DNA from: WHSV01 sp050694055
GTDB lineage: Bacteria > Actinomycetota > CADDZG01 > WHSQ01
Assembly: GCA_050694055.1 (NCBI GenBank)
Contig: JBOGWX010000124.1
Span: 43,971-107,970, forward strand
Length of the DNA stretch: 64,000 bases
Direction: 5' to 3'
This document shows positions 7,761 through 16,747 of the stretch, in pieces. The position numbers and the translations under genes are program-made. The first letter of the stretch is position 1, and every line of letters begins with the position of its first letter. Below the pieces are notes generated by a model. It saw nothing but the letters and a program-made list of their open reading frames with translations. It was not told the DNA's origin and made no database searches.

Positions 7761-9575
7761 ATGCCACCTCGATCGAGGTCCCGGCGAATGCTGTGGGCCA
7801 CCCTTGCACTCACCGTTGCTGCGACCCTGCTCCCGGCCATCGGTGGTCTTCCCGCGTCGCCCGCCGAGGCGGCGGGACCCAACACCTACGTCACGCTCTC
7901 GGACGGCACGTCGATCGCGCTCAACGTGCGGATGCCCAGGGGCTTTCAGAAGGGAGAGACCTATCCCACGATCTTCGAGATGTCGGGTTACGACGGAGGT
8001 TCCGCCGACGGCGAGCACCCCGTCGCAGGCAAGGGCAGTCGTGCGCTGACCGAGATGTTCGAAGATGACTACGTGACGGTGCACGCGTCGGTCAGAGGCT
8101 CAGGCTGCTCCGGCGGTGAGTTCGACCTCTTCTCGTGGCGCAGCGCGCTCGACGGTCGTGAGGTCATCGAGTGGATCAACGACCAGAAGTGGTCGAACGG
8201 CGAGGTCGGCATCTATGGACATTCTTACGGCGGTATCACCGGTTTCATGGTCGCGGCCACTCGCCCGCCCGGCCTCGACGCGGTGTCGGTCTCGGGGCTC
8301 ATCGACGATCTCTACCGTGGAATCACCTACCCGGGCGGAGTAGTGAACTATGGCTTTCCGCTTCTGTGGACGGGAGTGATCCGTCCCGTCTATGACGTGG
8401 GCGGTGGAAGTGCTCCGGGCCTCGCTGCGGGAGACGAACAGTGTGTGACCAACCATGCCACGCACAGTCGGGATGTTTTCAACGACCCGCTCTTGCAGGG
8501 GCTTGACGACACCGACAACAACTGGTGGCAGTCGCGCTCTCTCATCAACTATGCCGAGCGCATCGAGGTCCCCATTCACATCACAGGTGCCTATCAGGAC
8601 GAGCAGACCGGCCCCCGCGGTCCCTACCACCTCTTCGAGGCCGTCGACAACGCGCCCTTTCGCCGGCTGCTGATGACCAACGGTGATCATGGTACCCAAA
8701 CCAACCCTCGAGAGATCTACCTGGACCGTAAGGCCTGGATGGATCACTGGCTGCGACGCAAGGGCGAGCGGCCCAACCGCAACTCCGTTACGGCCCTTCT
8801 CGAGATGAGCGACGACAACGCGTCGAACGGTCGTGTGGACGCCAGAACCTTTCCGCTCGAGTCCACGAGATGGACCAATCTCTTCTTGAACGCCAAAGGA
8901 AAGCTATCGAGGAAGGCACCCGGGGTGAAGGGCGGCAGCCAGCAGTACTTCTCCGGCAGTCCGCGTCAGTTCTGGAGCTATCAGGCGGGCGAGAGCGTGG
9001 GTCCTCCGTTCACGACGTCGGATGCTCCCGACGAGTTGACCTTCCGGAGCAGGAAGTTCAAGAAGCCGGCGGCCATCGTGGGACCGATTACGGCGGACCT
9101 GTACCTGTCATCGACATCTCCGATCTCCGATCTGCACGTGCAACTGATCGATGAAGCTCCCGACGGAACCCGCTACTACCTCCAGCGCGGGATGCTGAAG
9201 ACGAGCCACAGGGCCGTCAATCGCTCGCTCTCGGACAAGCTCGATGACGGGACGATCTACCGACCGTTCAGGCCTCACACCAACCCGACGCCGGTAGACG
9301 TGAACAAGACCTACCGGTATCTCGTGGAGGTCTTTCCGGTGGGGCACGTCTTGCGGCCGGGTCACCGGCTGGTGATGAAGATTCACAACTCGCCCGCGGT
9401 CGACTCGTACTACGTTTACGTGCCCAAGAGCGTCCCGGGCATCAATACAGTGTTCCACAACAGAGCCAATCCCTCCCACCTCATGCTGCCGTTCGTTCCG
9501 CTCGAGGGTGCGGGCCTCGGCCCTCCGCTGCCACGGTGCGGGCTCCAGCAGGTCAGGTGCGTGCCCGGCGGCTAG
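7761..9575 (+). CDS. Secreted CocE/NonD-family (X-Pro dipeptidyl-peptidase-like) hydrolase
   Basis: A 604-aa alpha/beta hydrolase of the S15/CocE family, whose members cleave acyl or peptidyl esters and amides. A signal peptide is visible (basic MPPRSRSRR, a hydrophobic stretch, then SPAEAA). The nucleophile elbow GHSYGG puts the catalytic Ser near residue 155, preceded by the family hallmark VRGSGCSGG. TNGDHGT contributes the catalytic His region. The C-terminal third is the jelly-roll domain. ATG 7761 follows a good Shine-Dalgarno (GGAGGG). Its stop overlaps by three bases the stop of the convergent kinase gene. Confidence 0.88.
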   Translation: MPPRSRSRRMLWATLALTVAATLLPAIGGLPASPAEAAGPNTYVTLSDGTSIALNVRMPRGFQKGETYPTIFEMSGYDGGSADGEHPVAGKGSRALTEMFEDDYVTVHASVRGSGCSGGEFDLFSWRSALDGREVIEWINDQKWSNGEVGIYGHSYGGITGFMVAATRPPGLDAVSVSGLIDDLYRGITYPGGVVNYGFPLLWTGVIRPVYDVGGGSAPGLAAGDEQCVTNHATHSRDVFNDPLLQGLDDTDNNWWQSRSLINYAERIEVPIHITGAYQDEQTGPRGPYHLFEAVDNAPFRRLLMTNGDHGTQTNPREIYLDRKAWMDHWLRRKGERPNRNSVTALLEMSDDNASNGRVDARTFPLESTRWTNLFLNAKGKLSRKAPGVKGGSQQYFSGSPRQFWSYQAGESVGPPFTTSDAPDELTFRSRKFKKPAAIVGPITADLYLSSTSPISDLHVQLIDEAPDGTRYYLQRGMLKTSHRAVNRSLSDKLDDGTIYRPFRPHTNPTPVDVNKTYRYLVEVFPVGHVLRPGHRLVMKIHNSPAVDSYYVYVPKSVPGINTVFHNRANPSHLMLPFVPLEGAGLGPPLPRCGLQQVRCVPGG

Positions 9576-10498
9576 CGCGTCCTAGCCGTGCTCCGGCGAA
9601 GCTTGGGCTTCAGGTTGCCGAGCACCGGCTTGGGCAGCTGCGTCATCAACGGCTCCAATGCATCGTGTAACTCCGCAGCGGCGGGACGGTTGGAGGCGTC
9701 CTTCTCGAGACAAGCGAGGATCGGTGTTGCGATTGCGCCCGGCACCTCGCGCGCAAACGGCCTCACCTCTTCGTGGAGTGCAGGCCAGCGGGCTTCGGCG
9801 CGGGACTTGGTGAAGGGAAGTCGTCCCGTCGCGGCTTCGTAGAGGGACACCCCCAGGCCCCATATGTCGGCCGCCGGACCCACGGAGCCGAAGCGGTCTG
9901 GGTCGCACTGTTCGGGAGACATGTAGTCGTCGGTACCTACGCCCTTGCCGTTGCGGGCCGCTTGCTCGATGGTGCGCGCAACACTGAGATCGATGAGGCG
10001 GGGAGGGCCGCTCATGATGATGTTCGCCGGCTTGATGTCGAGGTGGCAGACGACGTTCAGCGAGAGATAGTGAGCCGCGGAGGACAGCTGCAATGCGAGA
10101 GGAAGCAGCTGCTCGGGTGGCAGCCAGCCGTACTTGCGGACGAGCGTCGACAGGCGAGGGCCTTCGAGGTGCTCGAGCACCAGATGCGGCCGGGGGCCGT
10201 CGAGCACCGCGCCGAACTCCCGCAGGATGACGGGATGGCTCAGCCTTCGTAGCAGGGCGTGCTCGCCCCGCAGTCCCTCGATGGCCCGGTCGTCGTCGAC
10301 GAGGTGCGGTCGAAGGACCTTCGAGACGACGATGGAGTAGAGACCGTCATCCCAGGCGAGATAGGCCTCGTACCGGTATCCCCCTCCCAGCTTGCTCAGC
10401 GCGTGGAGCCCCGGGGCGATCTCGTCGCTTTGTCCGAAGCCCCACTCGGGGCGCGCTGCGCGCTCTTCGCCGGCGCTCTCGGGAATCATCTGGTGCAT
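9572..10498 (-). CDS. Serine/threonine protein kinase (soluble, variant motifs)
   Basis: A 308-aa Hanks-type kinase domain without a transmembrane or PASTA segment. The nucleotide-binding loop is LGGGYRYEAY, the ATP Lys is at about 60 (IVVSKVLRP), and the catalytic loop is HLDIKPANI (about 152-160), so the usual HRD is HLD: a non-RD kinase. DFG is replaced by DLS (about 170-172), keeping the Mg-binding Asp. The SPEQ activation segment and DIWGLG helix are normal. It should be catalytically competent. It is divergent from the two-component operon at 10604-13150, and a signalling link is possible but unproven. Confidence 0.9.
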   Translation of the reverse strand: MHQMIPESAGEERAARPEWGFGQSDEIAPGLHALSKLGGGYRYEAYLAWDDGLYSIVVSKVLRPHLVDDDRAIEGLRGEHALLRRLSHPVILREFGAVLDGPRPHLVLEHLEGPRLSTLVRKYGWLPPEQLLPLALQLSSAAHYLSLNVVCHLDIKPANIIMSGPPRLIDLSVARTIEQAARNGKGVGTDDYMSPEQCDPDRFGSVGPAADIWGLGVSLYEAATGRLPFTKSRAEARWPALHEEVRPFAREVPGAIATPILACLEKDASNRPAAAELHDALEPLMTQLPKPVLGNLKPKLRRSTARTR

Positions 10499-10541
10499 GC
10501 CCGAACCGTAGCCGCCGCAACTTAGTCCAGGGTGAGACGTT

Positions 10542-10569
10542 CATGAGAAAGTTCTCATGTGGCTCTCAT
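10542..10569. promoter_or_regulatory. Palindrome plus 11-nt spaced TCTCAT repeats upstream of the two-component operon
   Basis: An 18-bp perfect palindrome, CATGAGAAAGTTCTCATG (10542-10559), is followed by a second TCTCAT beginning 11 nt after the first (10553 and 10564). Direct hexamers one helical turn apart are the usual target of OmpR/PhoB-class regulators, so this may be an autoregulatory site for the response regulator at 12491. It sits upstream of the preferred GTG 10604 start. Confidence 0.5.
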
Positions 10570-10603
10570 CATCCACCCATTCCCAGATGGCCACACTCGT
10601 GAG

Positions 10604-10984
10604 GTGATCTTCTCCGGCAGGATCGTGGCGGTCCTCTTGGCCCTGCTCGTCGGCATCGCGGTCGGTGCCGGCCTCGTCGGCGCGCTTCAGGAGCCGTCGC
10701 CGCCACGGGTGCCTCCCATCCAACTGGAGGGCGGCAACGGTGGCGATAGCGAGGAGAAGGGGAAGGGCAAGAGGAAGCCGAAGGACAAGCGGCGAGAGCA
10801 GGACAACCGGCGAGAGCAGGACAACCGAAGAGGACCTGCCCAGCCTCAGCCGCCACCCGCGAGCGACCCATCATCCTCTGGTGGAGGTGCGCCGCAGCCC
10901 GTTCCGCCTGCCCCGCCTCCGCCCGAGGACGACGATGACGACGACGGTGACGACGAGGATGATGGTGACGATGGAGACGACTGA
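10604..10984 (+). CDS. Small membrane-anchored protein with charged, low-complexity tail
   Basis: About 126 aa: one transmembrane helix near the N-terminus (IVAVLLALLVGIAVGAGLVG), then a Lys/Arg/Glu-rich stretch with a repeated REQDNRR unit, a Pro-rich linker, and a C-terminus made almost entirely of Asp with Gly and Glu. There is no recognised domain. The acidic tail could bind divalent cations; that is inference. It is the first gene of the two-component operon and overlaps the kinase start. The start is uncertain: GTG 10604 is used, and GTG 10559 would place the regulatory palindrome at the start codon. Confidence 0.55.
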   Translation: MIFSGRIVAVLLALLVGIAVGAGLVGALQEPSPPRVPPIQLEGGNGGDSEEKGKGKRKPKDKRREQDNRREQDNRRGPAQPQPPPASDPSSSGGGAPQPVPPAPPPPEDDDDDDGDDEDDGDDGDD

Positions 10985-12494
10985 GGCCATCGACCGGCAC
11001 TCCGCTACGCGTGAGTTACCACTCGACGCCCCGCGGGACCGGGGGCGGGACCTCTACGGGCGTCTGTCCGGATTGCGAGTCCGCATCCTCGGGGGTTACA
11101 TCCTGGTCCTCGTCGTCGCGACCGTGGCCTCTCTCTTCGTTCTGCGAACGGTCCTGATCAACCGGATGGACCAGCGGATCAATTCGGAGCTCGAACAAGA
11201 GGTGGCCGAGCTTCAGAGATTGGCGACGCAGGGTGTGGATCCCGACACGACGAGGCCCTTTGCCGGCGACATCGAGGCGATCTTCGACACCTTCCTGGGC
11301 CGCAACATCCCCTCGGCAAACGAGACGATGCTGACCCTCATCGACGGCGAGCCCTACAGGCGAAGCATCCAACCCGAACCACTCCCTTATCGGGTCGACA
11401 GGGACCCCGATCTGGTAGCTCGCTGGGCGTCGGTCGAGGAAGGCTCGGACTACGGCTCTGCATTGACTCCCGCAGGAGAGCTCCGCTATCTGGCCGTGCC
11501 CTTGAACAACAAGGTTGGCGAGGCCGAGGGGGTATTCGTGGTCGCCGACTTCAGGGACCTGGAGAAGGAGGAAGTCGATGCGGCCGTCCGATCCGCCGCT
11601 CAGATCAGCGTCATTACCCTGATCATCGGTTTCATCCTCTTCTATGCGCTGTCGGGACGGATACTCAATCGCGTCGAGGCCGTTCGCTACACGGCCCAGC
11701 GGATAACCGACAGCGACATGAGCCGCCGCCTGCCGGTCGAGGGCAACGACGAGATCGCTCAACTCGCGACGACGTTCAACGATCTGCTCGATCGTTTGGG
11801 TGAGGCGTTCGCAATTCAGCGAGGCTTCATCGACGACGCCGGTCACGAGCTTCGGACACCGATCACCATCATACGAGGCCACCTCGAGCTCATGGGTGAG
11901 GATGCCGCCGAGCGCCGTGAGACCGTGGCCCTGGTAACCGACGAGCTCGATCGCATGACCCGGATGGTCGAGGACCTCCTGATGCTCACCCGGGCCCAAC
12001 GCCCGGATTTCCTGAACCTGACGGCCGTGGATGTGAGCGAGCTGACCGACGAACTGAATACCAAGGTGCGAGGCCTCGCTCGGCGCGAGTGGGGAATAGA
12101 TGGCTCGGGCCGCGGCATCATCGAGGCGGATCGACAACGTCTGACGCAGGCGATGATGCAACTTGCCCAGAACGCGGTCCAGCACACCGGGGACGGGGAC
12201 CGAATCTGGATCGGTTCCAAGATAGCCAACGAAGAGGCGCGCTTCTGGGTGCGAGACACCGGGCCGGGTGTTCCCAAGGAGGAACAGGAACGCATCTTCA
12301 ACCGCTTCGCGCGCGCGAAATCTAAAGCGCGAGCCTCCGACGGAATGGGTCTGGGTCTCGCGATCGTCAAAGCCATCGCCGAGGGACACCGCGGGCGGGT
12401 GCGGCTTCTGAGCGCGCCGGGTCAGGGCTCGACCTTCACGATCATCCTTCCCGTGGACCAGCCCTACCCCGAGACGGAGAAGCCTCCACGATGA
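10971..12494 (+). CDS. Sensor histidine kinase (HAMP, HisKA, HATPase)
   Basis: A membrane histidine kinase of about 507 aa. One transmembrane helix lies near residues 35-58 (GGYILVLVVATVASLFVLR), then an extracytoplasmic domain of roughly 150 aa, a second helix (ISVITLIIGFILFYALSG) and a HAMP domain. The H-box is DDAGHELRTPI, the N-box is QLAQNAVQHT and the G-boxes are RDTGPGVP and GMGLGLAIVK. It overlaps the response regulator by 4 nt (ATGA). ATG 10971 is preferred, but in-frame ATGs at 10959 and 10962 are possible. Confidence 0.93.
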   Translation: METTEAIDRHSATRELPLDAPRDRGRDLYGRLSGLRVRILGGYILVLVVATVASLFVLRTVLINRMDQRINSELEQEVAELQRLATQGVDPDTTRPFAGDIEAIFDTFLGRNIPSANETMLTLIDGEPYRRSIQPEPLPYRVDRDPDLVARWASVEEGSDYGSALTPAGELRYLAVPLNNKVGEAEGVFVVADFRDLEKEEVDAAVRSAAQISVITLIIGFILFYALSGRILNRVEAVRYTAQRITDSDMSRRLPVEGNDEIAQLATTFNDLLDRLGEAFAIQRGFIDDAGHELRTPITIIRGHLELMGEDAAERRETVALVTDELDRMTRMVEDLLMLTRAQRPDFLNLTAVDVSELTDELNTKVRGLARREWGIDGSGRGIIEADRQRLTQAMMQLAQNAVQHTGDGDRIWIGSKIANEEARFWVRDTGPGVPKEEQERIFNRFARAKSKARASDGMGLGLAIVKAIAEGHRGRVRLLSAPGQGSTFTIILPVDQPYPETEKPPR

Positions 12495-13150
12495 AACGAA
12501 TACTCATTGCAGAGGACGAAGCGCGTATCGCCTCGTTTCTCGAGAAGGGTCTGAAGGCCAACGGATTCACCACATCCGTGGCGACGGACGGTCACGACGC
12601 GCTGTTCATGGCGCGCTCGGGCGAGTTCGATCTGGTCGTCCTCGACCTCGGGCTTCCCGGCAAGGACGGTCTCGACGTGCTCCAGGACCTGCGGGCCAAG
12701 GACACGAGCTTGCCGGTGATCATCTTGACTGCGAGGGATGGCGTGGCGGACACGGTCACCGGGTTGGATGGCGGCGCGGACGACTACGTAACCAAGCCGT
12801 TCAGCTTCGATGAGTTGCTGGCCCGCGTTCGAGTGCGTCTGCGAGGAGAGCGAGCTCCCGAGGAAACGGTGCTGCGAGCTGGTGACATGGTCCTGGATCT
12901 GCGCACCCGTACCGTAAGGGTGGCCGGCAAGACCATGGAGCTATCCGCACGAGAGTTCACGTTGGCCGAGACCTTCTTTCGCCATGCGGGGCAGGTGCTG
13001 TCGCGCGAGCAGTTGCTCAGTCATGTGTGGGGCTACGACTACGATCCGGGCTCCAATGTGGTCGACGTCTACGTCGGATATCTGCGTAAGAAGCTTGGTG
13101 GAAGAAACATCAAGACGATTCGCGGGATGGGCTACCGGCTGAACGCTTAG
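12491..13150 (+). CDS. OmpR-family response regulator
   Basis: A 219-aa two-domain regulator. The receiver has the acidic pair at 9-10, the phospho-acceptor Asp at 52 (VVLDLGLPG), the Thr in IILTARD and Lys at 102 (YVTKPF). The C-terminal winged helix includes LSAREFTLAETFFRHAGQVLSREQLLSHVWGY and VDVYVGYLRKKLG. It is coupled to the upstream kinase and is probably its partner. Direct TCTCAT repeats upstream of the operon may be its binding site. Confidence 0.96.
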   Translation: MKRILIAEDEARIASFLEKGLKANGFTTSVATDGHDALFMARSGEFDLVVLDLGLPGKDGLDVLQDLRAKDTSLPVIILTARDGVADTVTGLDGGADDYVTKPFSFDELLARVRVRLRGERAPEETVLRAGDMVLDLRTRTVRVAGKTMELSAREFTLAETFFRHAGQVLSREQLLSHVWGYDYDPGSNVVDVYVGYLRKKLGGRNIKTIRGMGYRLNA

Positions 13151-13208
13151 TGGCCCGCCCTCAGATGTTGGAACGGGGATCGGCCTCGCGCAGAGGACCC
13201 TCGAGCGG

Positions 13209-13703
13209 TTAACTCAGGCGTGTAAAGGACACGCGTCCCCTGGCCAGGTCTACGCGCTCCACTCGCCATCCGATGTCGCGCCATGCCTTTGCGTGTCCCT
13301 GGCCTCTCGGCTTGTTCGTCCACCACGTCTCGCGCTCGCGTGCCGACGCGGGAAGCTTGCGTTTGAGGATGTTCTCGAGCGCTGCGAAGGAGATCATGAC
13401 GGTGTCACCGCCGAAGGTCTCAAGAAAGTCATGCAGAGGCCGGTATGCCTCCGCAGCGGACCGCCGGTGTGGCTTCTCGTCCCGACCAACCGGCACGGGG
13501 CCCGAGCCTCTCGGGGCCGACCCGGTTCCGGAGGCTGCGGGGATGTGCTCGGGTCGGTGGTGATCGTCCTCGGCGGCGGCCGTCCTCGCCAGCTCGAGTG
13601 CCGACTCGTTCCCCTCGTCTTGTTCGTCGCGAGGAGTGAAGTCCTCGAGGTCGTATCGATTCAGCTTGTTATGCGTTGTAGATCGCCCGTTGCCGGAACC
13701 CAA
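13209..13703 (-). CDS. DUF7662-like domain protein
   Basis: A 164-aa protein with an acidic, disordered N-terminal half and a C-terminal domain of about 75 aa: YRPLHDFLETFGGDTVMISFAALENILKRKLPASAR, then WWTNKP..QAKAW-like residues and GWRVERVDLARGRVSFTR. This pattern matches a small domain of unknown function that I recall as DUF7662. The only upstream in-frame start is TTG 13703, preceded by a GGGGG stretch, so the true N-terminus is uncertain. It is soluble and of unknown function. Confidence 0.62.
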   Translation of the reverse strand: MGSGNGRSTTHNKLNRYDLEDFTPRDEQDEGNESALELARTAAAEDDHHRPEHIPAASGTGSAPRGSGPVPVGRDEKPHRRSAAEAYRPLHDFLETFGGDTVMISFAALENILKRKLPASARERETWWTNKPRGQGHAKAWRDIGWRVERVDLARGRVSFTRLS

Positions 13704-13819
13704 GGTGATGCCCCCTTCCGCAGCATGAGGATCGAGACTACTCGCGAATCAAACTTGCAACTAGAGGGCTCTCGACCGAATCATCACGGCCCTTACGTGG
13801 TAGGTATCGGTCGAGACGT

Positions 13820-14437
13820 ATGGGGGATGAAGCCCGCACGCAACCAAGGGACTCGGGGACCGAGCCGGCCCGGCGGTCGCTCGGCCCTTTGCGCGCGTTC
13901 GTGGCGGCCGTGGCGCTGGCCTTGGTGGGGGTGGCCGTGGTCGCCGCCATGTCCCCAAACCATCCCGCCGGCGAGACGAGCCCCCGGCCCTCCGTCCGCG
14001 AGAACACGACGCCGGCGCCTGCGGCGGAGGACCATGCCGGCGATCCAGAGGTGGACGGCGCCCGGGCAAAGGCGATCTTTGCCGAGCTCCGGCGAGGTCT
14101 GGAGACGGCCTATAAGGAGAGGGATCTCGCAGCTCTCAGAGAGGTCGTCGATCCCGGCTCACCGCAGTTCGTTCAGAGCCGCAACGATCTTCGCCTGCTG
14201 GAGAAGAACAACCTCTTGGATCGCACCCAGACCCGTGCGGTGAGCGTGACGGTCGTCTCCATCGAGCCGGCTCGGCTCGTGGTGCGCGAGCGCGCCGCCG
14301 TGCGTCCTCGATACCTGGACGACGTTACCTACGTGGAAGCCGAAGTCGCTCTGGCTCGAACGCGGGCGACCTCCGAGTGGACCATCGAGCGACGGGAGGC
14401 CGGTTGGGTCATCGTCTCCAGCCGGGTGACGGGCTAA
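13820..14437 (+). CDS. Membrane-anchored protein of unknown function
   Basis: A 205-aa protein with one N-terminal transmembrane helix (residues about 25-45, LRAFVAAVALALVGVAVVAA), a Pro/Thr-rich linker and an extracytoplasmic domain of about 125 aa beginning GARAKAIFAELRRGLETAYKERDLAALREVVDP. The pattern of a helical hairpin followed by beta strands ending EWTIERREAGWVIVSSR resembles the NTF2-like lipoprotein/antitermination accessory folds, but I do not recognise the family. It converges on the LysM gene with a 4-nt gap. Confidence 0.6.
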   Translation: MGDEARTQPRDSGTEPARRSLGPLRAFVAAVALALVGVAVVAAMSPNHPAGETSPRPSVRENTTPAPAAEDHAGDPEVDGARAKAIFAELRRGLETAYKERDLAALREVVDPGSPQFVQSRNDLRLLEKNNLLDRTQTRAVSVTVVSIEPARLVVRERAAVRPRYLDDVTYVEAEVALARTRATSEWTIERREAGWVIVSSRVTG

Positions 14438-14441
14438 GCGA

Positions 14442-14984
14442 TCAGCTGCAGGTCTCCTCGGCGGGGATGTCGAGCTCCTCGCCGGGAGTGATCGTTCCGT
14501 CGATGGTCAATCCGTTGGCCTCGGCGATGCACTCGGCGAGACCGATGTCGCCGTAGACGTCCTCTGCGATCTGCTGGAAGCCCTGGCCCGCCTGCACGGT
14601 GTAGGTCTGGGTAGTGCCGGTATCGTTCCCCGTCTCGTCCTCGGCCTCTTCGCCGCCCTCGTCACCGGAGGGTTCCTCGGTGGTCTCGGCCTCCTCGGCT
14701 TCAGCCTCGGACCGTTCGAGATCCGTCTGCAGTTGCTGGACCTCATCTTCGAGTTGAGAGTTCTCCTGGCGAAGCGAGCTCAGCTCGGTCTCGTCCACGC
14801 CGTCGTCGCCACCGGCGGTCACCCGGCCCAGGAAAAAGACCAGGAGCAGACCCACGATGAGCGCGACGATGCGCGTCCACAAGAGGTTGTGGCCGGGACC
14901 TTCCTCCTCGTTCTCCCACTCGTAGAAGTCATCCTCGGGTGGAGGAGGTTCGTACGGCGGCGGGTCGCTCAGGTGATCGCTCAT
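14442..14984 (-). CDS. Single-pass membrane protein with C-terminal LysM domain
   Basis: A 180-aa protein. The N-terminus is Pro/Glu-rich and cytoplasmic, a transmembrane helix lies at about 35-52 (IVALIVGLLLVFFLG), then a coiled coil (ETELSSLRQENSQLEDEVQQ), an acidic linker and a LysM-like module at the end (TYTVQAGQGFQQIAEDVYGD...LTIDGTITPGEELDIP). LysM binds peptidoglycan GlcNAc chains, so the C-terminus should face the wall. The start is ATG 14984; the reading frame continues upstream only into a structured repeat. One copy of that repeat lies 58 nt upstream. Confidence 0.82.
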   Translation of the reverse strand: MSDHLSDPPPYEPPPPEDDFYEWENEEEGPGHNLLWTRIVALIVGLLLVFFLGRVTAGGDDGVDETELSSLRQENSQLEDEVQQLQTDLERSEAEAEEAETTEEPSGDEGGEEAEDETGNDTGTTQTYTVQAGQGFQQIAEDVYGDIGLAECIAEANGLTIDGTITPGEELDIPAEETCS

Positions 14985-15041
14985 TTGATGTCTGATCCTC
15001 ACGGATGGCGGATTGATCAAGCGTAGCCCGAATTTACTTCC

Positions 15042-15133
15042 GTTTCCCTCACCTTGCGCCACCCCGCCCCGGTGGCTCCACGCTCGGCGCCGCGGCGCCG
15101 TCGAGTAATGTCCGCGATCGTCGAGACGATCGC
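15042..15133 (-). repeat. Structured dispersed repeat, copy A
   Basis: A 92-nt element read on the minus strand, about 85-90% identical by hand alignment to copy B at 47801-47893. It contains three consecutive hairpins: GCGATCGT-CTCG-ACGATCGC, then GGCGCC-GC-GGCGCC, then GCCACC-N7-GGTGGC, and ends GCAAGGTGAGGGAA. It lies between divergent genes, upstream of and parallel to the LysM gene. There is no coding function here. Confidence 0.8.
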
Positions 15134-15209
15134 TCAGCCCGATTTCAGGGGGCGTTCGTCGTAAGTATGTCTGGGCGCTCATACCCCGATGGGAAGGGAG
15201 GGACACCAG

Positions 15210-16703
15210 GTGGCCGGCACAGGAGGAGCCCTGCGAACGAGGGCGAGCCGGGTAGGCGTGGTCCTTGTCGTGCCGCTGGTGGGGTTGGTGGGGGCGTGCC
15301 AGATGTTCGACCAGGGCGACGGGGGCAGGTCACGGCCCGCCGAGCGGGCCTCTCCGGGGAGCCTCGAAACGGAGCAACCGTCTCCCGGCGATCGCTCGCC
15401 GGAGACATCGCTCGATCTGGGTGAGGCGAGCATGCCCGACGACCACCCGATAAAGCACATCGTCTTCATCGTCAAAGAGAACCGGACCTACGACAACTAC
15501 TTCGCCCGCTATCCGCGCGGCGAGGGAACGCGCACGGGTGAGACCTCGGATGGTCGCACCGTCGAGCTATCGGTGGCTCCCGACGTCCAGAAGCCGGATC
15601 TCGGACACAGCTTCTTCGACGGGATCATCGCCGTCAACGGTGGCAGGATGAACGGCTTCGACGAGATCCTGAACGGCGAAGACCTGGGCGGCTACAACTC
15701 GTTCAAACGCAACGGCATCCCCAACTACTGGGCCTATGCCGACAACTTCGTTCTCGGCGACCATCACTTCAGCTCGATGTACGGCCCGACCTTTCCGGAG
15801 CATCTCTACACGGTCGGGGGGCAGGCCGCAGACGTCGTCGGCAACAAGCTTCAGACCAACGCGCCGGGCGGGTACTGCGACGATCCGGGAGAGACCGTCT
15901 ACCGCTTCATCAAGATGACCAAGAAGGAACAAAGAGAGGTCATGCGGGCCGAGAGGCGAGTGGATCTCGATCGGATCGGAGATTTCTGGGAAGAGGTTCG
16001 CGCCTGCTTCGACTTCGAAGTGATCATGGACCAACTCAACGAACGTGACATCTCCTGGCACTACTATGCCGACGAGGGGTCGTGGATGAACGCTCTGCTG
16101 GCGATCAAGCACATGCGCTTCTCGAAGCACTGGGGCAGGGACATCACCGAAGAGGAGCGCTTCATGGAGGACATCACGACGGGCAACCTGGATGAGGTCA
16201 CCTGGGTCGTTCCCGGACCCGGCGTAAACGAGCACCCCGGAGGCCCGAGCGTGTGCATGGGTGAGAACTGGACCGTCGACCACGTCAACGCCATCATGCG
16301 GAGCAAGTACTGGAAGAGCACCGTGATCTTCATCACCTGGGATGACTTCGGTGGCTTCTACGACCATGTGCCGCCTCCGCAGACGGATCACATGGGGCTC
16401 GGCCCCCGTTCACCGTTCATCGTCATCTCTCCCTGGGCAAAAGAGGGTGTGGTCGACGACACCGTGACGGAACCCTCATCGGTGCTGGCCCTCATCGAGG
16501 AGATTTACGACCTCGAGTGCTTGACGCACCGTGACTGCAACGCCAGCAACCTCGCTCAGGTGTTCGACTTCGACCAGCCGGCGTCTGCGCCCAAGGATCG
16601 AAAATTGATCCTCGAAGAGCGGTCGTGCGAGGGGCTTCCGGCCAGGATCGCAGCCGAGTACGCCGAACACGGCGACGATGCCTTCAGAGCGCTGGGAGAC
16701 TGA
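15210..16703 (+). CDS. Lipoprotein phosphoesterase (phospholipase C / acid phosphatase family)
   Basis: A 497-aa secreted phosphoesterase of the AcpA/PlcC superfamily. The N-terminus has a lipoprotein signal with lipobox LVGAC, so it should be anchored outside the membrane. Family hallmarks are IKHIVFIVKENRTYDNYFARYP (nucleophile region), a Gly/Asn-rich segment GDHHFSSMYGPTFPEH, and the distal FITWDDFGGFYDHVPPP with GPRSPFIVISPWAK. GTG 15210 has a strong Shine-Dalgarno (GGGAGGGA) and is preferred to ATG 15189. It probably hydrolyses phospholipids or phosphomonoesters. Confidence 0.88.
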   Translation: MAGTGGALRTRASRVGVVLVVPLVGLVGACQMFDQGDGGRSRPAERASPGSLETEQPSPGDRSPETSLDLGEASMPDDHPIKHIVFIVKENRTYDNYFARYPRGEGTRTGETSDGRTVELSVAPDVQKPDLGHSFFDGIIAVNGGRMNGFDEILNGEDLGGYNSFKRNGIPNYWAYADNFVLGDHHFSSMYGPTFPEHLYTVGGQAADVVGNKLQTNAPGGYCDDPGETVYRFIKMTKKEQREVMRAERRVDLDRIGDFWEEVRACFDFEVIMDQLNERDISWHYYADEGSWMNALLAIKHMRFSKHWGRDITEEERFMEDITTGNLDEVTWVVPGPGVNEHPGGPSVCMGENWTVDHVNAIMRSKYWKSTVIFITWDDFGGFYDHVPPPQTDHMGLGPRSPFIVISPWAKEGVVDDTVTEPSSVLALIEEIYDLECLTHRDCNASNLAQVFDFDQPASAPKDRKLILEERSCEGLPARIAAEYAEHGDDAFRALGD

Positions 16704-16747
16704 CGCGCTCCCCTTGGGCCCCTGTCGATGAATCGGCCGGCTTTCCC

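Noticed and set aside
11016..12389. Long open frame (457 codons) on the minus strand opposite the histidine kinase
   Set aside because: The plus strand encodes a complete histidine kinase here; the antisense frame is a by-product of GC-rich third positions and shows no domain.
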